A stretch of 64,000 nt of DNA from Heterobilharzia americana (Eukaryota; Platyhelminthes; Trematoda; Strigeidida; Schistosomatidae). Location: assembly GCA_944470555.2 (NCBI GenBank), contig OX104128.1, positions 46,607,920-46,671,919 on the forward strand. The letters are read 5' to 3'. The notes under the pieces are model-generated. The model was not told where the DNA came from and searched no databases. It worked only from the letters and a program-made list of their open reading frames with translations. A program made the translations under genes and the position numbers. This document shows, piece by piece, positions 51,739-62,336 of the stretch; the stretch's first letter is position 1, and every line of letters begins with the position of its first letter.

Positions 51739-54700
51739 CTCGCCTAGGTGATAAATTCAGTAGTTACTAGCAGGTCCTAAGCCCGGATAAAGAGGGAAGG
51801 TTGGGCATACGGCTAGTAACCCTAACCTGGAAAACCAATCTAACTGCTAAAGAAACTTCAAAGCACAAAGTAAACATAAAAAATAAAACTAAACTTATTC
51901 CCCACTGGAATCGGGGGGGGGGGCAAAATGACGCCAGTTGATGAAAGCCTTCGGGAAGCCTATTGGCTGCTGCATCTTCTCTTATCTCGATGAAAGCGAA
52001 AGTTTGAAGCTGTCTGGCAAGCTCGCTCAGATTCCCAAGAAGATGAGAAGGTATGGCATAGAAATGCTAGAAATCTGCGAGGAGTCTGCAGATGGAATGG
52101 AGAACGACTCTCCATACTGTCGACTGGAGAGCCAATAATCTACTTCGATATTGTCACCCGGACGACAACTACGAGCATACTGAGTTTTCGAGTGGCTATC
52201 ATGATGTCGCCAAGAGCAGCGATGGCTCTGATGTAGCAGGGACCAATCTACACCTGATGGATCAGGATCATAACAACAAGGTTCGACTGAAAAGCGAGGA
52301 GTGTTACAGTCATACAATAATACACTATGCACCTACGAACAATGGAGATCAAGAGAAGAAGAGGGAATTCTACTGACGACTGTAAGCAGTACTAGACAAG
52401 ACCCTGTCAGAGGTGGCTACACCAAAATTCTAATCAGTGAACTGATATGAATGCCGAACAGGGAGTAGAAAAAACAAGAGGAGAACTAATCATAGGTTGG
52501 GAAGCACTCGACGAAACGAACGAAAATGGAGAATTGTTTGCAGACTTCTGCTCATTCAACGTTTCGCGATTGAGGGCAAGGTGTACAAAAACAAGGATAT
52601 TCACAGAGTAACGCGGATTTGATTTCACCACATCGACACACTGAAAATCAAAACTACTTCACCTCAAACTCAAGAAAGTGGAGACGCAGCCAGCCTACTG
52701 GACACACAAAATAAGATCAAAAAGAGGAGCAGATATAGGCTCAGACAATTCACTATCTAGTACAACAAACCTACCTTCAAAATCAAGATAAAAACCTTCA
52801 AAGACTCAAAAGATTGACGACCACAATTTTAAGTTGAACACTCAAAACAGAAACTGAACGACGCATCTACAAGGGACATCTTCACGTCAGTCACTCAGAT
52901 TTAATGCGAGACATCAGGCAACATCACCGAAGAAACCTCCCTCGAACGACACTGGAACTTTCTGAAAGAGATGTGGAAGGAGACCTGCATAACCAAGTTA
53001 GGAAGGAAGAAGACAAAGACAAAACAAGGAATGGATCTCCATGGAGACATAGAAGCTGGTAGACGAGGGAGAGGAAGATGGTGAATCAGAAGATAAACCA
53101 CTGCAGTGTAGTGCAGAGATGAACAACGAACACAACCAATAAAACACTTCACTGGACAAAGAAGTGAGGAAGAGTGCACGCAAAGACTAAAGACACTTCC
53201 ACGACACACTGGCAAGTGAAACAGAACAGGCTGCAGGTAGAAGAGGTAGAGACCTGACAACACTATATCAAATAACCAGGTCACTTACTATCTGGGATGG
53301 AAGAGATCAACGCAGATGAAACCAGTGAGGGATAGTGGAGGAAACCTAGTTGCCAAAGAGGAGGAACAAACGAGACAATAGGCTGATCACTCCAAATAAA
53401 TATTGAATCGATCACCATGACCACCACCACCACCTGCAACTCGTTGAGAAATACCACCAGCAGCCCAGCAACAGAACTACCAGTGAACACAAGCCCTCCG
53501 ACAAAAGCAGAAGTGGAGTCCTGAACGCCATTAAGATGCCGAAAACCGGGAAAACAGCAGGACCAGATGGAATCCCACCAGAGGCACTAGAAACAGTCAC
53601 ACAGAGACAACAGTGGACACGCTCACACCAACACTGCAGAAGGTGTGCAGGGAAGGAAGGAAAGGTACCTGCCCATTGATTGGAAGAAGGACTATCTGGT
53701 CAAACTTCCAAACAAGGGAGACCTGAGTGTTTGCAAGAAGTGGGACGGAATCATGCTCCACCTCTGTTCACCCAAGCAAAATATTAGGCCACATCATCAT
53801 AGAGAGACTTAAAATCGCTCTGGATTCAGGAAGTGCAAATCATGTGCGGATCAAATTTCAACGCTACACTACGCATCATCATGGAACAGAGTATAGAATA
53901 GTGGTCAACTCCCTTCCTCAAATTTATCCACTTCGATAAGGCCTTCAACAGCGTCGACTGAGAAGTAATTTTGCAGGCAGCTGCTTCAACACTACGTGTC
54001 TAGTGCCACAAATCTTTATCAACTTCATTCTACTGCTATATGAAGATACCGCATGCCAGGTGATTCACAGTGGAAAGCTCAGTGATGCGTTTGAAGTGAA
54101 GACAGGAGTAAGACAAGGCTGACACCTACTATCACCGATCATCTACCTGATTGTGGTCTACTCGACTGGATCATGCATTAGACTGTGAAGAGCGAGAAGA
54201 GTGGGATATGCTTGCTGGACGGATGGAAAGACCTTAGAAGATTTGGATTTCGTCGTCGATGATGATTTATGTGTAATGTCTTTTCACACGAACTCGAAGA
54301 TGTACAGGCGAAAACCAACAATTTGATGCACGACAACAAGCTCCAATCACCATGAACGGAAGTAGTCTCTTTCACCTGCATAGGTTAGCAGCATCGTTCT
54401 AACTACAGGCGACCTAGACGAGGATGTCAACGCCACGATTGGGAAAGCAAGACAGACCTTTATTAATCTGAAATCAGTGTGGAGATCTACTGCATTCAGC
54501 ACTAAGAACAAGATCCAGATTTTCAATATTAATGCTAAGTCAGTGCTTCTATGTGGTGATTCAGAAACTTGGCGCATTACGAAAAGCATTTCCAACAAAC
54601 TACAGACATACATTACATCAACAGCTGCCACCTACACTCACTCGATACTGATACTGAAGATCAGATCAGATCAGATCAGATCAGGTGGCCAGAATAATGA

Positions 54701-55056
54701 GAATTAGCAACAAGGAACTCACTCTGGCTGACTGTCAACGAACCGACCAAGAATCTATCGCCCAACAAATATGCAAAAGAAAGTGGAGATGGACTGGATT
54801 GGACATAGACTGAGAAGACCGATTGGGAACATCACGGTGCAGGACAGGCCAGTTTCTCGAGTGGGACCCACATGGGAAACGACGAGTCGGCCGTTTGAGG
54901 TGAGGGTGACACGGAGGAGATGGTGTGAGGAAGAAATGAGAGCTTGTGGGCAGTGGTGGAGCCAGGTTGTAAAGACTGGAGAGAAGAGAGTGAAATGGCG
55001 ACGTGCTACTGAATTTCTATGTTCCACTAGGAACCCAAGGGACAAATAAGAATTAT
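51739..55056 (+). mobile_element. Near-full-length RTE-like retrotransposon, copy A (3.32 kb)
   Basis: The 5' end (CTCGCCTAGG ... TAGTTACTAGCAGG) aligns with the 5' end of copy B, showing that both are complete at that side. It contains an 11-G run at 51911-51921. The endonuclease start is KKMRRYGIEMLEICE (near 52036-52080). The middle is badly decayed. RT sequence is visible from about 53500 (SRTRWNPTRG) and through CQVIHSGKLSDAFEVKTGVR (54055-54112). A deletion near 54330 removes the segment between the catalytic block and the C-terminal region. The C-terminus has RRKWRWTGLDIDXEDRLGTS and the tail ends in TAATAA-like repeats. Inactive. Confidence 0.88.
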
Positions 55057-55425
55057 AATAATGATGCTGCGGTGATTACAAACTAGTTAGGCTTGTAAGT
55101 TATTGTTTGTGAACCTTCATTGACTATGACTATAGTTGTTAAAGGGGCATTCATTTTTTGCAAAGAATACTTGTTTTCCGTATGAGCAACCATCTGCATA
55201 CTTGTCACAGTATTGCTGCAGATCCCCCAAATAATCTGTGTGGTCACAAATACGTGGGGAAAGGTAGTCTACTTGTGCAGTCGAAGTTGAGAGAAAGTGT
55301 AACTAAATGGCTTCCAAAACAGATCGAGTATAAGACACTGATAATCGCAGGTAACAGGCGACCCTCTTATTCTATAGCCAAACGAATTATGGCAAAGTAT
55401 GTTAAAATAATTGTTCGAACAGCTT
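53756..55425. repeat. Inverted duplication, left arm (1.67 kb)
   Basis: The reverse complement matches 62337-64000 at roughly 98-99 percent by eye. The arm covers the 3' part of RTE copy A plus 369 bp of its flank. Shared features that independent insertions could not give are the same internal deletion near 54330, the same insertion junction and the same PLE flank. A one-unit difference in the AGATC run accounts for most of the length difference. Confidence 0.93.
55057..55073. repeat. Target-site duplication of RTE copy A, right
   Basis: See the left copy at 51722. Confidence 0.7.
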
Positions 55426-55550
55426 CCAAAGCTTTATGTAGAAGAAAGCAAGGATGCTTATCGGGATTTGCAAAAGCGATGGCTATACACAAATTACAAC
55501 CACATTTGTGTTCGAAAATAATTTATCCCTACATACAACTAGTTTGATAA
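55140..55550 (+). mobile_element. PLE C-terminal GIY-YIG domain, open but lone fragment
   Basis: A 129-codon open stretch (55158-55547) reads NNLCGHKYVGKGSLLVQSKL, ESVTKWLPKQIE, NRRPSYSIAKRIMAK and FAKAMAIHKLQPHLCSK. This is the layout of the PLE GIY-YIG region: KYVG core, EH-PKWL, SIA-RH-M, and a conserved AIHKL-P-LC end. In the core an expected ER/TGR is replaced by KGSLL. RT sequence is absent. Its first part is duplicated in inverted orientation at 62337-62625. RTE copy A inserted just upstream. Confidence 0.75.
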
Positions 55551-55644
55551 ACCTTGTTTCTTTACTATGATTAGTATCAATTATGCTATTCTTTTTTGTT
55601 GATATTTTCATCATCCCGTCGGTGATTGGACTGAATTGATCTGT

Positions 55645-56095
55645 CTCTTTCCGTATATAGGTTCCTGCGCGGACACCTCAACAATACCTTCGCTTCAGTT
55701 TCATATTGATCGTGAGTAATTGCTAGCAGTGGAATCCAGAAAGCGCCTTTCGTCCCATTTTAGACTTATCAACTAGATATACTTGCCTCCCAGTTAGCGA
55801 TGATGTTCCTAATAAGAGTCGAACGCCGGATCAGTAGCTTCAAACTTCAGACAGTTATCCACCAGGTCATCTAGTCACAATAGCCACCACTTGTCTGACA
55901 GGTAAAGTTTTATTATGCTACTTGTGGATAGAGCTTTAGTATTTGAAGCGATATTTAGTGGGTTCCAGTCCTAGTGGAAACAGTTTCACCCACTGGGAAG
56001 CAGTTATGTCCAGCTGACGAGCTTGAAATAGGGGAAATGGCGGTCCTGGATCCCACTACTGGCCACCATTCATCATTAACATGTCACTCTGCCTT
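55645..56095. repeat. Head-to-head pair of hammerhead SINE-like repeats
   Basis: Left copy on the minus strand: tail from about 55650, hammerhead TTGATAAGTC...GGGACGAAAGG at 55733-55775, head up to 55905. Right copy on the plus strand: head GTGGATAGAGCTTTAGTATT at 55925, hammerhead CAGCTGACGAG...GGGGAAATGG at 56011-56041, then GTCCTGGATCCCACTACTGG. The right copy keeps CTGANGAG and GAAA, the best match in the window, but its stem II (CTTGAAATAGGG) is weak. Confidence 0.78.
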
Positions 56096-56472
56096 CTTGT
56101 TCTTATCTTTCTCAATTTCAAAACCTTATTATCTCTTTTGCTTTATTTGTCCTTCCATCCTTCGACTTTATAGAAACTGACGTGACGAATAAATGTGTGG
56201 TTAGACTGTTCGTAATGTATGTGGAAAAACATCACATTGTTCAGATAAACTGCGTTTTATAACTACATCACTTAAATTCATCAAAGAGACTGAATGTTTC
56301 AATTTCTGATATAAACTCAGTTTCAATATTGACAGAATCTACAGATATTTGCCTTATTTTACATTAGTAACGAATTGTATATTGAAATCCTAAGAAGTCG
56401 TGAACATATTATGAATAAAGATATATTTACACTAAAAAAATATTTCATTAAGTTGACAGTTAAGTAACTCAC
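56096..56472. other. Intronic stretch next to the TM3 exon
   Basis: AT-rich, no motif. It ends at the donor of the TM3 exon. Confidence 0.5.
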
Positions 56473-56591
56473 TTTTCTTAACCAAAATGGAACCTCAGTT
56501 CTGCGATCACCACGAAAATGCAAATTGACCACAATAAGGCACAGAAATGTGGACAGTGTCACCAAGGTCATATTTATGCAATAATAATTAC
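56473..56591 (-). CDS. Nicotinic acetylcholine receptor subunit, TM3 exon
   Basis: This is a 119-bp minus-strand exon: acceptor TTTTATACTCAG|GT and donor AGAAAA|GTGAGT. Its first two bases complete a glycine codon if the previous exon ends in G. It then encodes 39 residues: NYYCINMTLVTLSTFLCLIV, then VNLHFRGDRRTEVPFWLRK. TM3 followed by an LHFR and VP-W-RK segment is diagnostic for nicotinic receptor subunits. It ends in phase 0, matching the phase-0 start at 37971. Upstream exons for the extracellular domain, TM1 and TM2 were not found up to 64000. Confidence 0.88.
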
Positions 56592-56893
56592 CTGAGTATA
56601 AAATTAAGAGAAAAAAAGACAGTTGACATGAAATATGAAGAAAAGTAACGGAAATTATTGGACTACTTACTTACTTATTACCCCTTAGGTTATAAATCAG
56701 GAATATGCTATTCAACCGAAGTTATTGATTATATGTACATGCACAATTATTGTCTGTGTGCACATACCTCATCACATTTTACACTTTCTGCTTTCAGTGT
56801 TTGCATAGTTAGCACATGTAAAGACAGACATTATCTGATAGTTTGTACCACACAATATTTACCATTCCTCCATTTGTCAGATAAGACAGATCC

Positions 56894-56936
<43 letters not shown>

Positions 56937-58139
56937 CATTTATATATACATATATATATATATATATTATATAATTATTTGTGGTGAATACATCTAGTAA
57001 ACTAAATAAATACTCTTTTTTCATCTACTCTTATAATTTAGGCATTTGTGAAATTTTGAGATGTCTTACCATCAATCATCTTCACCCTTTCTTTTTTCTT
57101 GGTTCTAATAAACACTTCCGCTTTATAGGATATAAACAATCAACTATTCCTTGTGAAAACAGATTCTCTATCTTCTTGTTTTTTACTTTGGATATGATTA
57201 TTCTTGAGGGTATTAGATCTGATCAGACATTAATATTGTCAAGGGGGATAAAAGAAAGATTTCGATAAATTCTTGTTTTCATCACTGGATGAATTCAATT
57301 ACATTAACTACTGATAAATACTTAGAATTCACATCTGATCAATTTGATCAAGGTGGAGGTTTAAAGCCTTACTCCCAAGACAAGGGAATAAGTATACTCA
57401 CTTCACAGCCTAATCTTCTAAACCACTATAGAAGATGCGTAAACCGAAGGAAATCAATTTTTTCCAGTTTCTTCACTTGTATCAACTGAACTTGCCTACG
57501 ATCTCATCAAGGCTTAAAGTTTCCCAATATTTCCAAATAGCCTTGTGAGTGTGAACGTTTTCAGGTTACCTCAAGTAAAATTTTTACATTTGCTTAGTTA
57601 CTGAAGTTACACGAAGGTATATGCGATTTCCAAAAATTCTCATGCAGCTTGTACAGGTTCATTGCGTTTATTACCATCCTCCTTTTTTTGTACCGCCACT
57701 TATTTGCTTAAGTATTCTCATACCACTTAAATATTGAATTTTAAATAAGACCGGAAGAATTTGGAACTATTAACGGATCTCAGCTGACAACACTGCAGAG
57801 TGCAAGACATTTGCAAAAAATTGTCTGAACCCTAAGAGGAGAGAGAATAAAATTCCAACTAAGCAACCCAATAGAGTTGCTGCCTTCCAACAAGGACAAA
57901 ATTAACCATTGAATAACATCTGGTGATCTGTAATTCTAAAGTTTTAAAGCATCCAAAGATTCCTATGGCAATGGTAAAAAGCAACAATCTAAACAAAAAA
58001 TATTCTTCTCAATTAATTCTCATCAGGTTCCATAATTAATCATAAAATGCATTTGTACAGCATTAAATCAGGCCAAGTTGGGGGCAAATACATTTTCAGT
58101 TTACTGAAGGTCACAGTTCAGGTTTGATTGCAACAGCCT
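56592..58139. other. Upstream receptor intron; no exon recognised
   Basis: It contains the AT microsatellite and two plus-strand open readings (56981-57268 and 57289-57489) with uneven composition and no motif. No TM2-like sequence on the minus strand was recognised. Confidence 0.4.
56893..56970. repeat. Compound (AT)n microsatellite
   Basis: TA runs with occasional C (CATATATA units). The long isoleucine/tyrosine open readings on both strands here are artefacts of it. Confidence 0.95.
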
Positions 58140-59270
58140 TGATTATGTTATGCATGCTTTGGCGAACCACATGTGACATAAGTTTGGAATATGATGTATG
58201 ACATTGAAGGCTTCATTGGCATGTATGTGGTACCCTGTATCTACTAGTTGTCTTAGGATGCAAAGTTTCACCACTTTCATCCTGCCTTCTATGAACAAAG
58301 CGGATAAACGCTCTCGTATCCGGAGACGTACGTGGCTAGTTGTAGATTGTACGTAACTTGTTCCACAAGAATAGTTCGGTTGATACATGCAGAATGAAGA
58401 GCTAAGAGTAGGTAGGTTATCCTATAGTCTCAGAGTGTGTTGGTTCACTATTGAAAGATATGCACAGTCAACCCACAAAAAACACCCTATTTACTGCTTT
58501 TGCTAAGCACTGTAATAAAAAACCACTTGGAGAGTCTCTTCTGAATCGTCAAAGCGAAAACAAGAGCTCCTTCTTCATTGTCATCATTTCTTATTTAGAA
58601 CCAATGAAATTAATGTTGACTTTGATGGACTTATCCAAATATCCGTTTACACCTGCAGTATCACGAATAGGAAGTAGATCTTTGTCCATACACTCTTTGA
58701 AGGAAATCAGTCTTACTGTAAATGCCAGGCACTTCGACGAAATGCAGCTGAAGAAGTGTGCATTCTATGCCTTCTCAGTACAGAGTCATCAAGAAAATGC
58801 ATGGAACCATTGATTTTATTTTCATACGTCAAATGAACTGATGTGTGAGCGCTGACAAAATGGTTCAGGATAGAATTAATGCACAGGCACTTATCAAAGA
58901 CTAAAGAAATATTATTTACGTATAACAGTACAACTGTATATTAGCGATTTATTCATTTAAAGAACCATTTTCCTATTTTACCGGAAATATATTTACAGAT
59001 ATGGGACCCAATGGAGATCCCACAGGCACTTCGTCAAATTGTCTGTACAGATTATTGCTGAAGATGAGCTGGACATTCACTGTACATTTCAGCTATAGTT
59101 CCTTCAAATTCATAAGGGGGAATACCAGTGTTTGATTTAATTCTTTGTAACTGCCCGCAAATGTAATCCGCGGTTTACTATAGAGTATAAAGCATTATTT
59201 TAATCCAGCAACTTCGCATATTAAATTGACTTGAAAGCAAAAATTAGCCTTCAAGCAGTAACTTCCTCGA
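58140..59270 (-). mobile_element. Penelope-like element, RT and GIY-YIG remnant
   Basis: On the minus strand, NNLYRQFDEVPVGSPLGPIS (about 59070-59005) is the PLE motif YRQ-DGVAMGSPLGP. The catalytic motif YVDD has become YVNN (58911-58922), with both aspartates lost. LTYENKINGSMHFLDDSVLR follows (about 58840-58780). The GIY-YIG part begins NYSCGTSYVQSTTSHVRLRI (58380-58320) and continues RQLVDTGYHIHANEAFNVIH (58260-58200). Both enzymatic halves are present in order, in a broken frame. The plus-strand open reading at 58451-58813 is antisense to this element. Confidence 0.8.
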
Positions 59271-59539
59271 ATTAATTACCTTACTGACATAATGTGACTT
59301 CCTTCTCTTAAAAGCTGAAATAACAATTTCGTAGAACCAAAATATTCAACTTTGCTGTAATACTGAAATTTCGCAATTAGCTTTATTTTCGCCTCTTGAT
59401 ATTATTTTCATATTAGTAGCATTGTTATTATTATTTTAACACGCAAAAGGCTACAAATCAGTTTACACATTAGAAATATTTTATGCATGGGCATAAAAAA
59501 GTGCAAGAGCAGAAGCCAGAAGTGTTCCCGAAATTACTG

Positions 59540-59995
59540 CTAATTTAAGCAAGGATGTGCGTTTCGTCTTATTTGGGACTTGTCGCCTCGATGTCCCTCT
59601 ATCCTGGCGATTTTTGTTCCTAGTGAAACTCAAACTCGATGCCCATTGCTTCACATTTACAAATATAAAAAGAATAACTGATGCCTGTTGCATAAGAAAT
59701 AGCCATCGTACTCTATTAGTCTAGTGGATGATATATTTAGAGTTTGAAGCGATGGGTACTGACTTCAAGTATCAATGAGAATATTTTCACTCACTGGGAT
59801 ACAGATACACCTGGTTGATGAGTGCCAGGAGGGATGAACTGCGCGCCAAAGGTTCTACTGCTAACTATCAAAACAAATAAAGCATCGTGAATATCCAGCA
59901 GTATCGAGGCATATGGATAGAAGCCCATCTCCCAACCGAGACCTAGCAATTCGACCCAGTATAACAACGGGAAATTACTAGTTTCAAAACAAAAC
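59540..59995. repeat. Head-to-head pair of hammerhead SINE-like repeats
   Basis: Left copy on the minus strand: hammerhead GACAAGTCCCAAATAAGACGAAACGC at 59551-59588, then the head (GAAGCAATGGGCATCGAGTT). Right copy on the plus strand: head GTTTGAAGCGATGGGTACTG at 59741, core GGTTGATGAGTGCC at 59813-59828, tail CAGTATCGAGGCA and GAAATTAC at 59968-59976. The left copy has lost its tail. A 70-codon minus-strand open reading here is explained by the repeat. Confidence 0.75.
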
Positions 59996-60679
59996 ACTGT
60001 TCTAACACCTAGTTTCTACAAAAAGTAGTAGAAGGGGAAGTTCACTGAATAAATTCTCTTGCAGTCACTTTCCTGTTCACACTTATATGTTTGGCTAGTT
60101 TTCGGGCAAAAGCTAATGAACATATTTTTCATGACTTATCAAAGATAAGACTTCATCAGGATAGACTGAGAGATGACTTTTTTTTACATATGTATACATC
60201 TACGTGAGTGGATCAAATTTACGCATTTCTTTTCAAATGACCTCCTTTTTAATCTTAAAAAAGAAGGAATACAAATTACTAACAGAAAGAAGAAATTTAT
60301 CAGCTTATTGCTTGTTATACTTTCATTCTTTAGCAGTTATTGACAGATGTTAGTGTGTGTGTGTGTGCGCGCCTGCGTTCACATTAACATCTATTTATTT
60401 GGACACTATTAGCCGACATATTTTGCTTCCTTTCTTTGCCTTGCTTATCCACTATCAGTTCACTGATTCAATTCATTTAAGTAATTTGTAGTGAATAAGA
60501 TGATTAGATTTGTTACTCTTTCATAGTAATATACAACCTCATCAATAATCCCTGAGAATTGGGAATTTGTTTTAACCTTAACAATTTGCGCACAGATAAG
60601 AGACGCACGATAATGTATTGAGTGTGCGTATATGTGTATATGTATATGAGTTTGATTTCTCATGCTTTTTTTCTTCAAG
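59996..60679. other. No gene recognised
   Basis: AT-rich, with a (TG) run at 60353-60367. No motif. Confidence 0.4.
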
Positions 60680-60879
60680 TTTATGCAATGGAAAAACCTC
60701 CTTTATCAGTAAGTTATTTAAGAGATGTATGTAAATTCATTCCCGAAATAAGATTAAGGATATATGCTTCACAATTTAGATATAAGGCTGACAAAAGTAG
60801 CGAAAGAATTTTGCTTAAATTAGATTGTAGTGCTTCAGGCCAATTAGTGAATAAGTGTACAGTTTTACATTGTCCATAG
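60680..60879 (+). CDS. Possible coding exon, unknown product
   Basis: A long pyrimidine tract ends in TTCTTCAAG at 60679. After it, 65 codons stay open to a TAG at 60877: YAMEKPPLSVSYLRDVCKF, then IPEIRLRIYASQFRYKADKS and a cysteine-containing end (LDCSASG, CTVLHCP). Composition is protein-like, not low-complexity. I do not recognise it and see no neighbouring exon. A perfect donor (GTAAGT) at 60709 could instead define a micro-exon of about 29 bp, a gene style known in schistosomes. It may be chance or a pseudogene. Confidence 0.25.
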
Positions 60880-61009
60880 GTTGCTTGAAACTAATTCAAA
60901 CTTTATTCACCAATCGAAGGCTTCAGCAGAGTAGTCAATGACACTCCCACTCTTTAATTATGAATTGAAGTCAGCTGATTAAGTTCAATGTATACAACAT
61001 TTTATTGAT

Positions 61010-61260
61010 ACTTGTAATTTCCTATTGCTAAAAGTATTAGTAAATAACAACCGATACTGGTTGCAGAAAGGGTCGCTTTCGTGCCCTGGTGAACTGTTGG
61101 ATAACGTTTTGGTGTTTGAAGCGATGGAGGCTGGCTTCGAGTTTCAGTGAGAACAACACTAACCCACGGGGTGCAGCAACATCTGGTTGACAAGTCCCGA
61201 ATAGGACGAAACACGCTTTCTAAATTCCACTACTAGCTACCAAATATACTATATCTCGCA
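61010..61260. repeat. Head-to-head pair of hammerhead SINE-like repeats, left copy short
   Basis: Left: GTAATTTCCTATTGCTAAAA is the inverted tail terminus, then a worn minus-strand hammerhead 3' side (GAAAGGGTCGCTTTCGTGCC at 61064). Right copy on the plus strand: TTGGATAACGTTTTGGTGTT, TGAAGCGATGG, GTTTCAGTGAGAACAACACT, then hammerhead TTGACAAGTCCCGAATAGGACGAAAC (61187-61212). Stem II and GAAA are intact here, but the core G is A and the first C is T. Confidence 0.7.
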
Positions 61261-61863
61261 TAAATTGCACAAGTGAATTTACAAAAAAACTGGTCATTCC
61301 AGCAGTCTGTTTACCAGGTTTAACAGTAGACTTTTGTCGACAGACTTCTTAAACGTCTCACTAGTATAATTCAGTCTTGGTGCTATAAACAGAAGTGAAC
61401 CATGAGGTCGGCATACTTTTACCTCTAGAAGAAGGTTTATAAACATCATTTCATCATCTTTCAACCCAAAGTTTAGTAATTTTAAAGACACAGATGGTTG
61501 AAATTTTGAAACAATACAGACTGGATAAATAACTCAACTAATAAAGCAAATCTAAGCTTTTACGAGGAAAATCAGCATTAACTAGATGAGAATTTTTCTC
61601 ATATTTATAGCTAACACAATGATCAAGTTACTGTGGAGTGACTTGGTAGACTAGTACTCGTTTTTAGACAAGGCTTTAAGCAAAATGTAATACTTAGTGG
61701 ATATTATAATAACTTGCTAAGCCAAGTCAAAGTGAGTTATTTTACCTTTTAATAACTAACGAGTCGTTGAATGTCTATACCAGTGAGTCAGTTATGTATA
61801 GACGGCTAGGATCACTTGGCGGAATGATGTGTAGCCAATATGTGTGTAAATTACAACTATTAC
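61261..61863. other. No gene recognised
   Basis: One minus-strand open stretch (61294 to about 61540) has protein-like composition (LKLLNFGLKDDEMMFINLLL, PHGSLLFIAPRLNY) but no ATG, no known motif and a stop just upstream. A decayed coding remnant is possible. Confidence 0.3.
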
Positions 61864-62336
61864 CATTATTATTATTATTTGTCCCTTGGGTTCCTAGTGG
61901 AACATAGAGCTTCAGCATCATGTCTCCATTTCACTCTGTTCTCTGCAGTCTTTACAACCTGACTCCAACACTGCCCACAAGCTCTCATTTCTTCCTCACA
62001 CCATCTCCTCCATATCAACCTCAGATGGAACTCCCAATTCATCGTTTCTTATTTGGATTCTACTCGACGACCAGGCCCGGCACGCCATGTCTCCCAAAGG
62101 TTTTCTCAGTGTATGCCCAATACAATCCATCTTGACATTCTTCTGCATATATCCTGAGCGATAGGTTCTTGTCTGGTTTCTTACCCGCCTTTTCTGTAAA
62201 CTTGTTGAATTTCGCCTGTACATCTTCGAGTTCGTGTGAAAAGACATTACACATAAATCATCATCGGCGACGAAATCCAAATCTTCTAAGGTCTTTTCAT
62301 CGGTCCAGCCAGCAAATCCCACTCTTCTCGCTCTGA
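61864..62336 (-). mobile_element. Internally deleted RTE 3' fragment
   Basis: On the minus strand it starts at the catalytic block (GFAGWTDEKTLEDLDFVADDD, about 62320-62255). It then jumps near 62190 to the C-terminal part (SGYMQKNVKMDCIGHTLRKP) and ends in GGAACCCAAGGGAC with an AAT tail. The segment between is missing. Its inner end is fused directly to the inverted-duplication arm at 62337. Confidence 0.8.

Larger units (their letters stand above)
37972..56472 (-). other. Receptor intron, 18.5 kb, full of transposons
   Basis: It joins the TM3 exon (donor AAA|GTGAGT) to the exon at 37971. Inside are three RTE copies in both orientations, two PLE GIY-YIG ends, two hammerhead SINE pairs and repeats of families A, B and C. 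No other exon of the receptor is needed, because the phases match across it. An alternative exon cannot be excluded. Confidence 0.7.

Noticed and set aside
52901..53600. 127-residue and neighbouring minus-strand open readings with hydrophobic runs
   Set aside because: Antisense to the decayed middle of RTE copy A.
56658..57024. Long open readings made of Tyr and Ile on both strands
   Set aside because: Product of the AT microsatellite.
58451..58813. 120-residue plus-strand open reading
   Set aside because: Antisense to the PLE RT region at 58140-59270.
59481..59693. 70-residue minus-strand frame ending in a hydrophobic segment, like a tail-anchored protein
   Set aside because: It overlaps the minus-strand hammerhead SINE copy (head and core recognisable), so it is repeat sequence.
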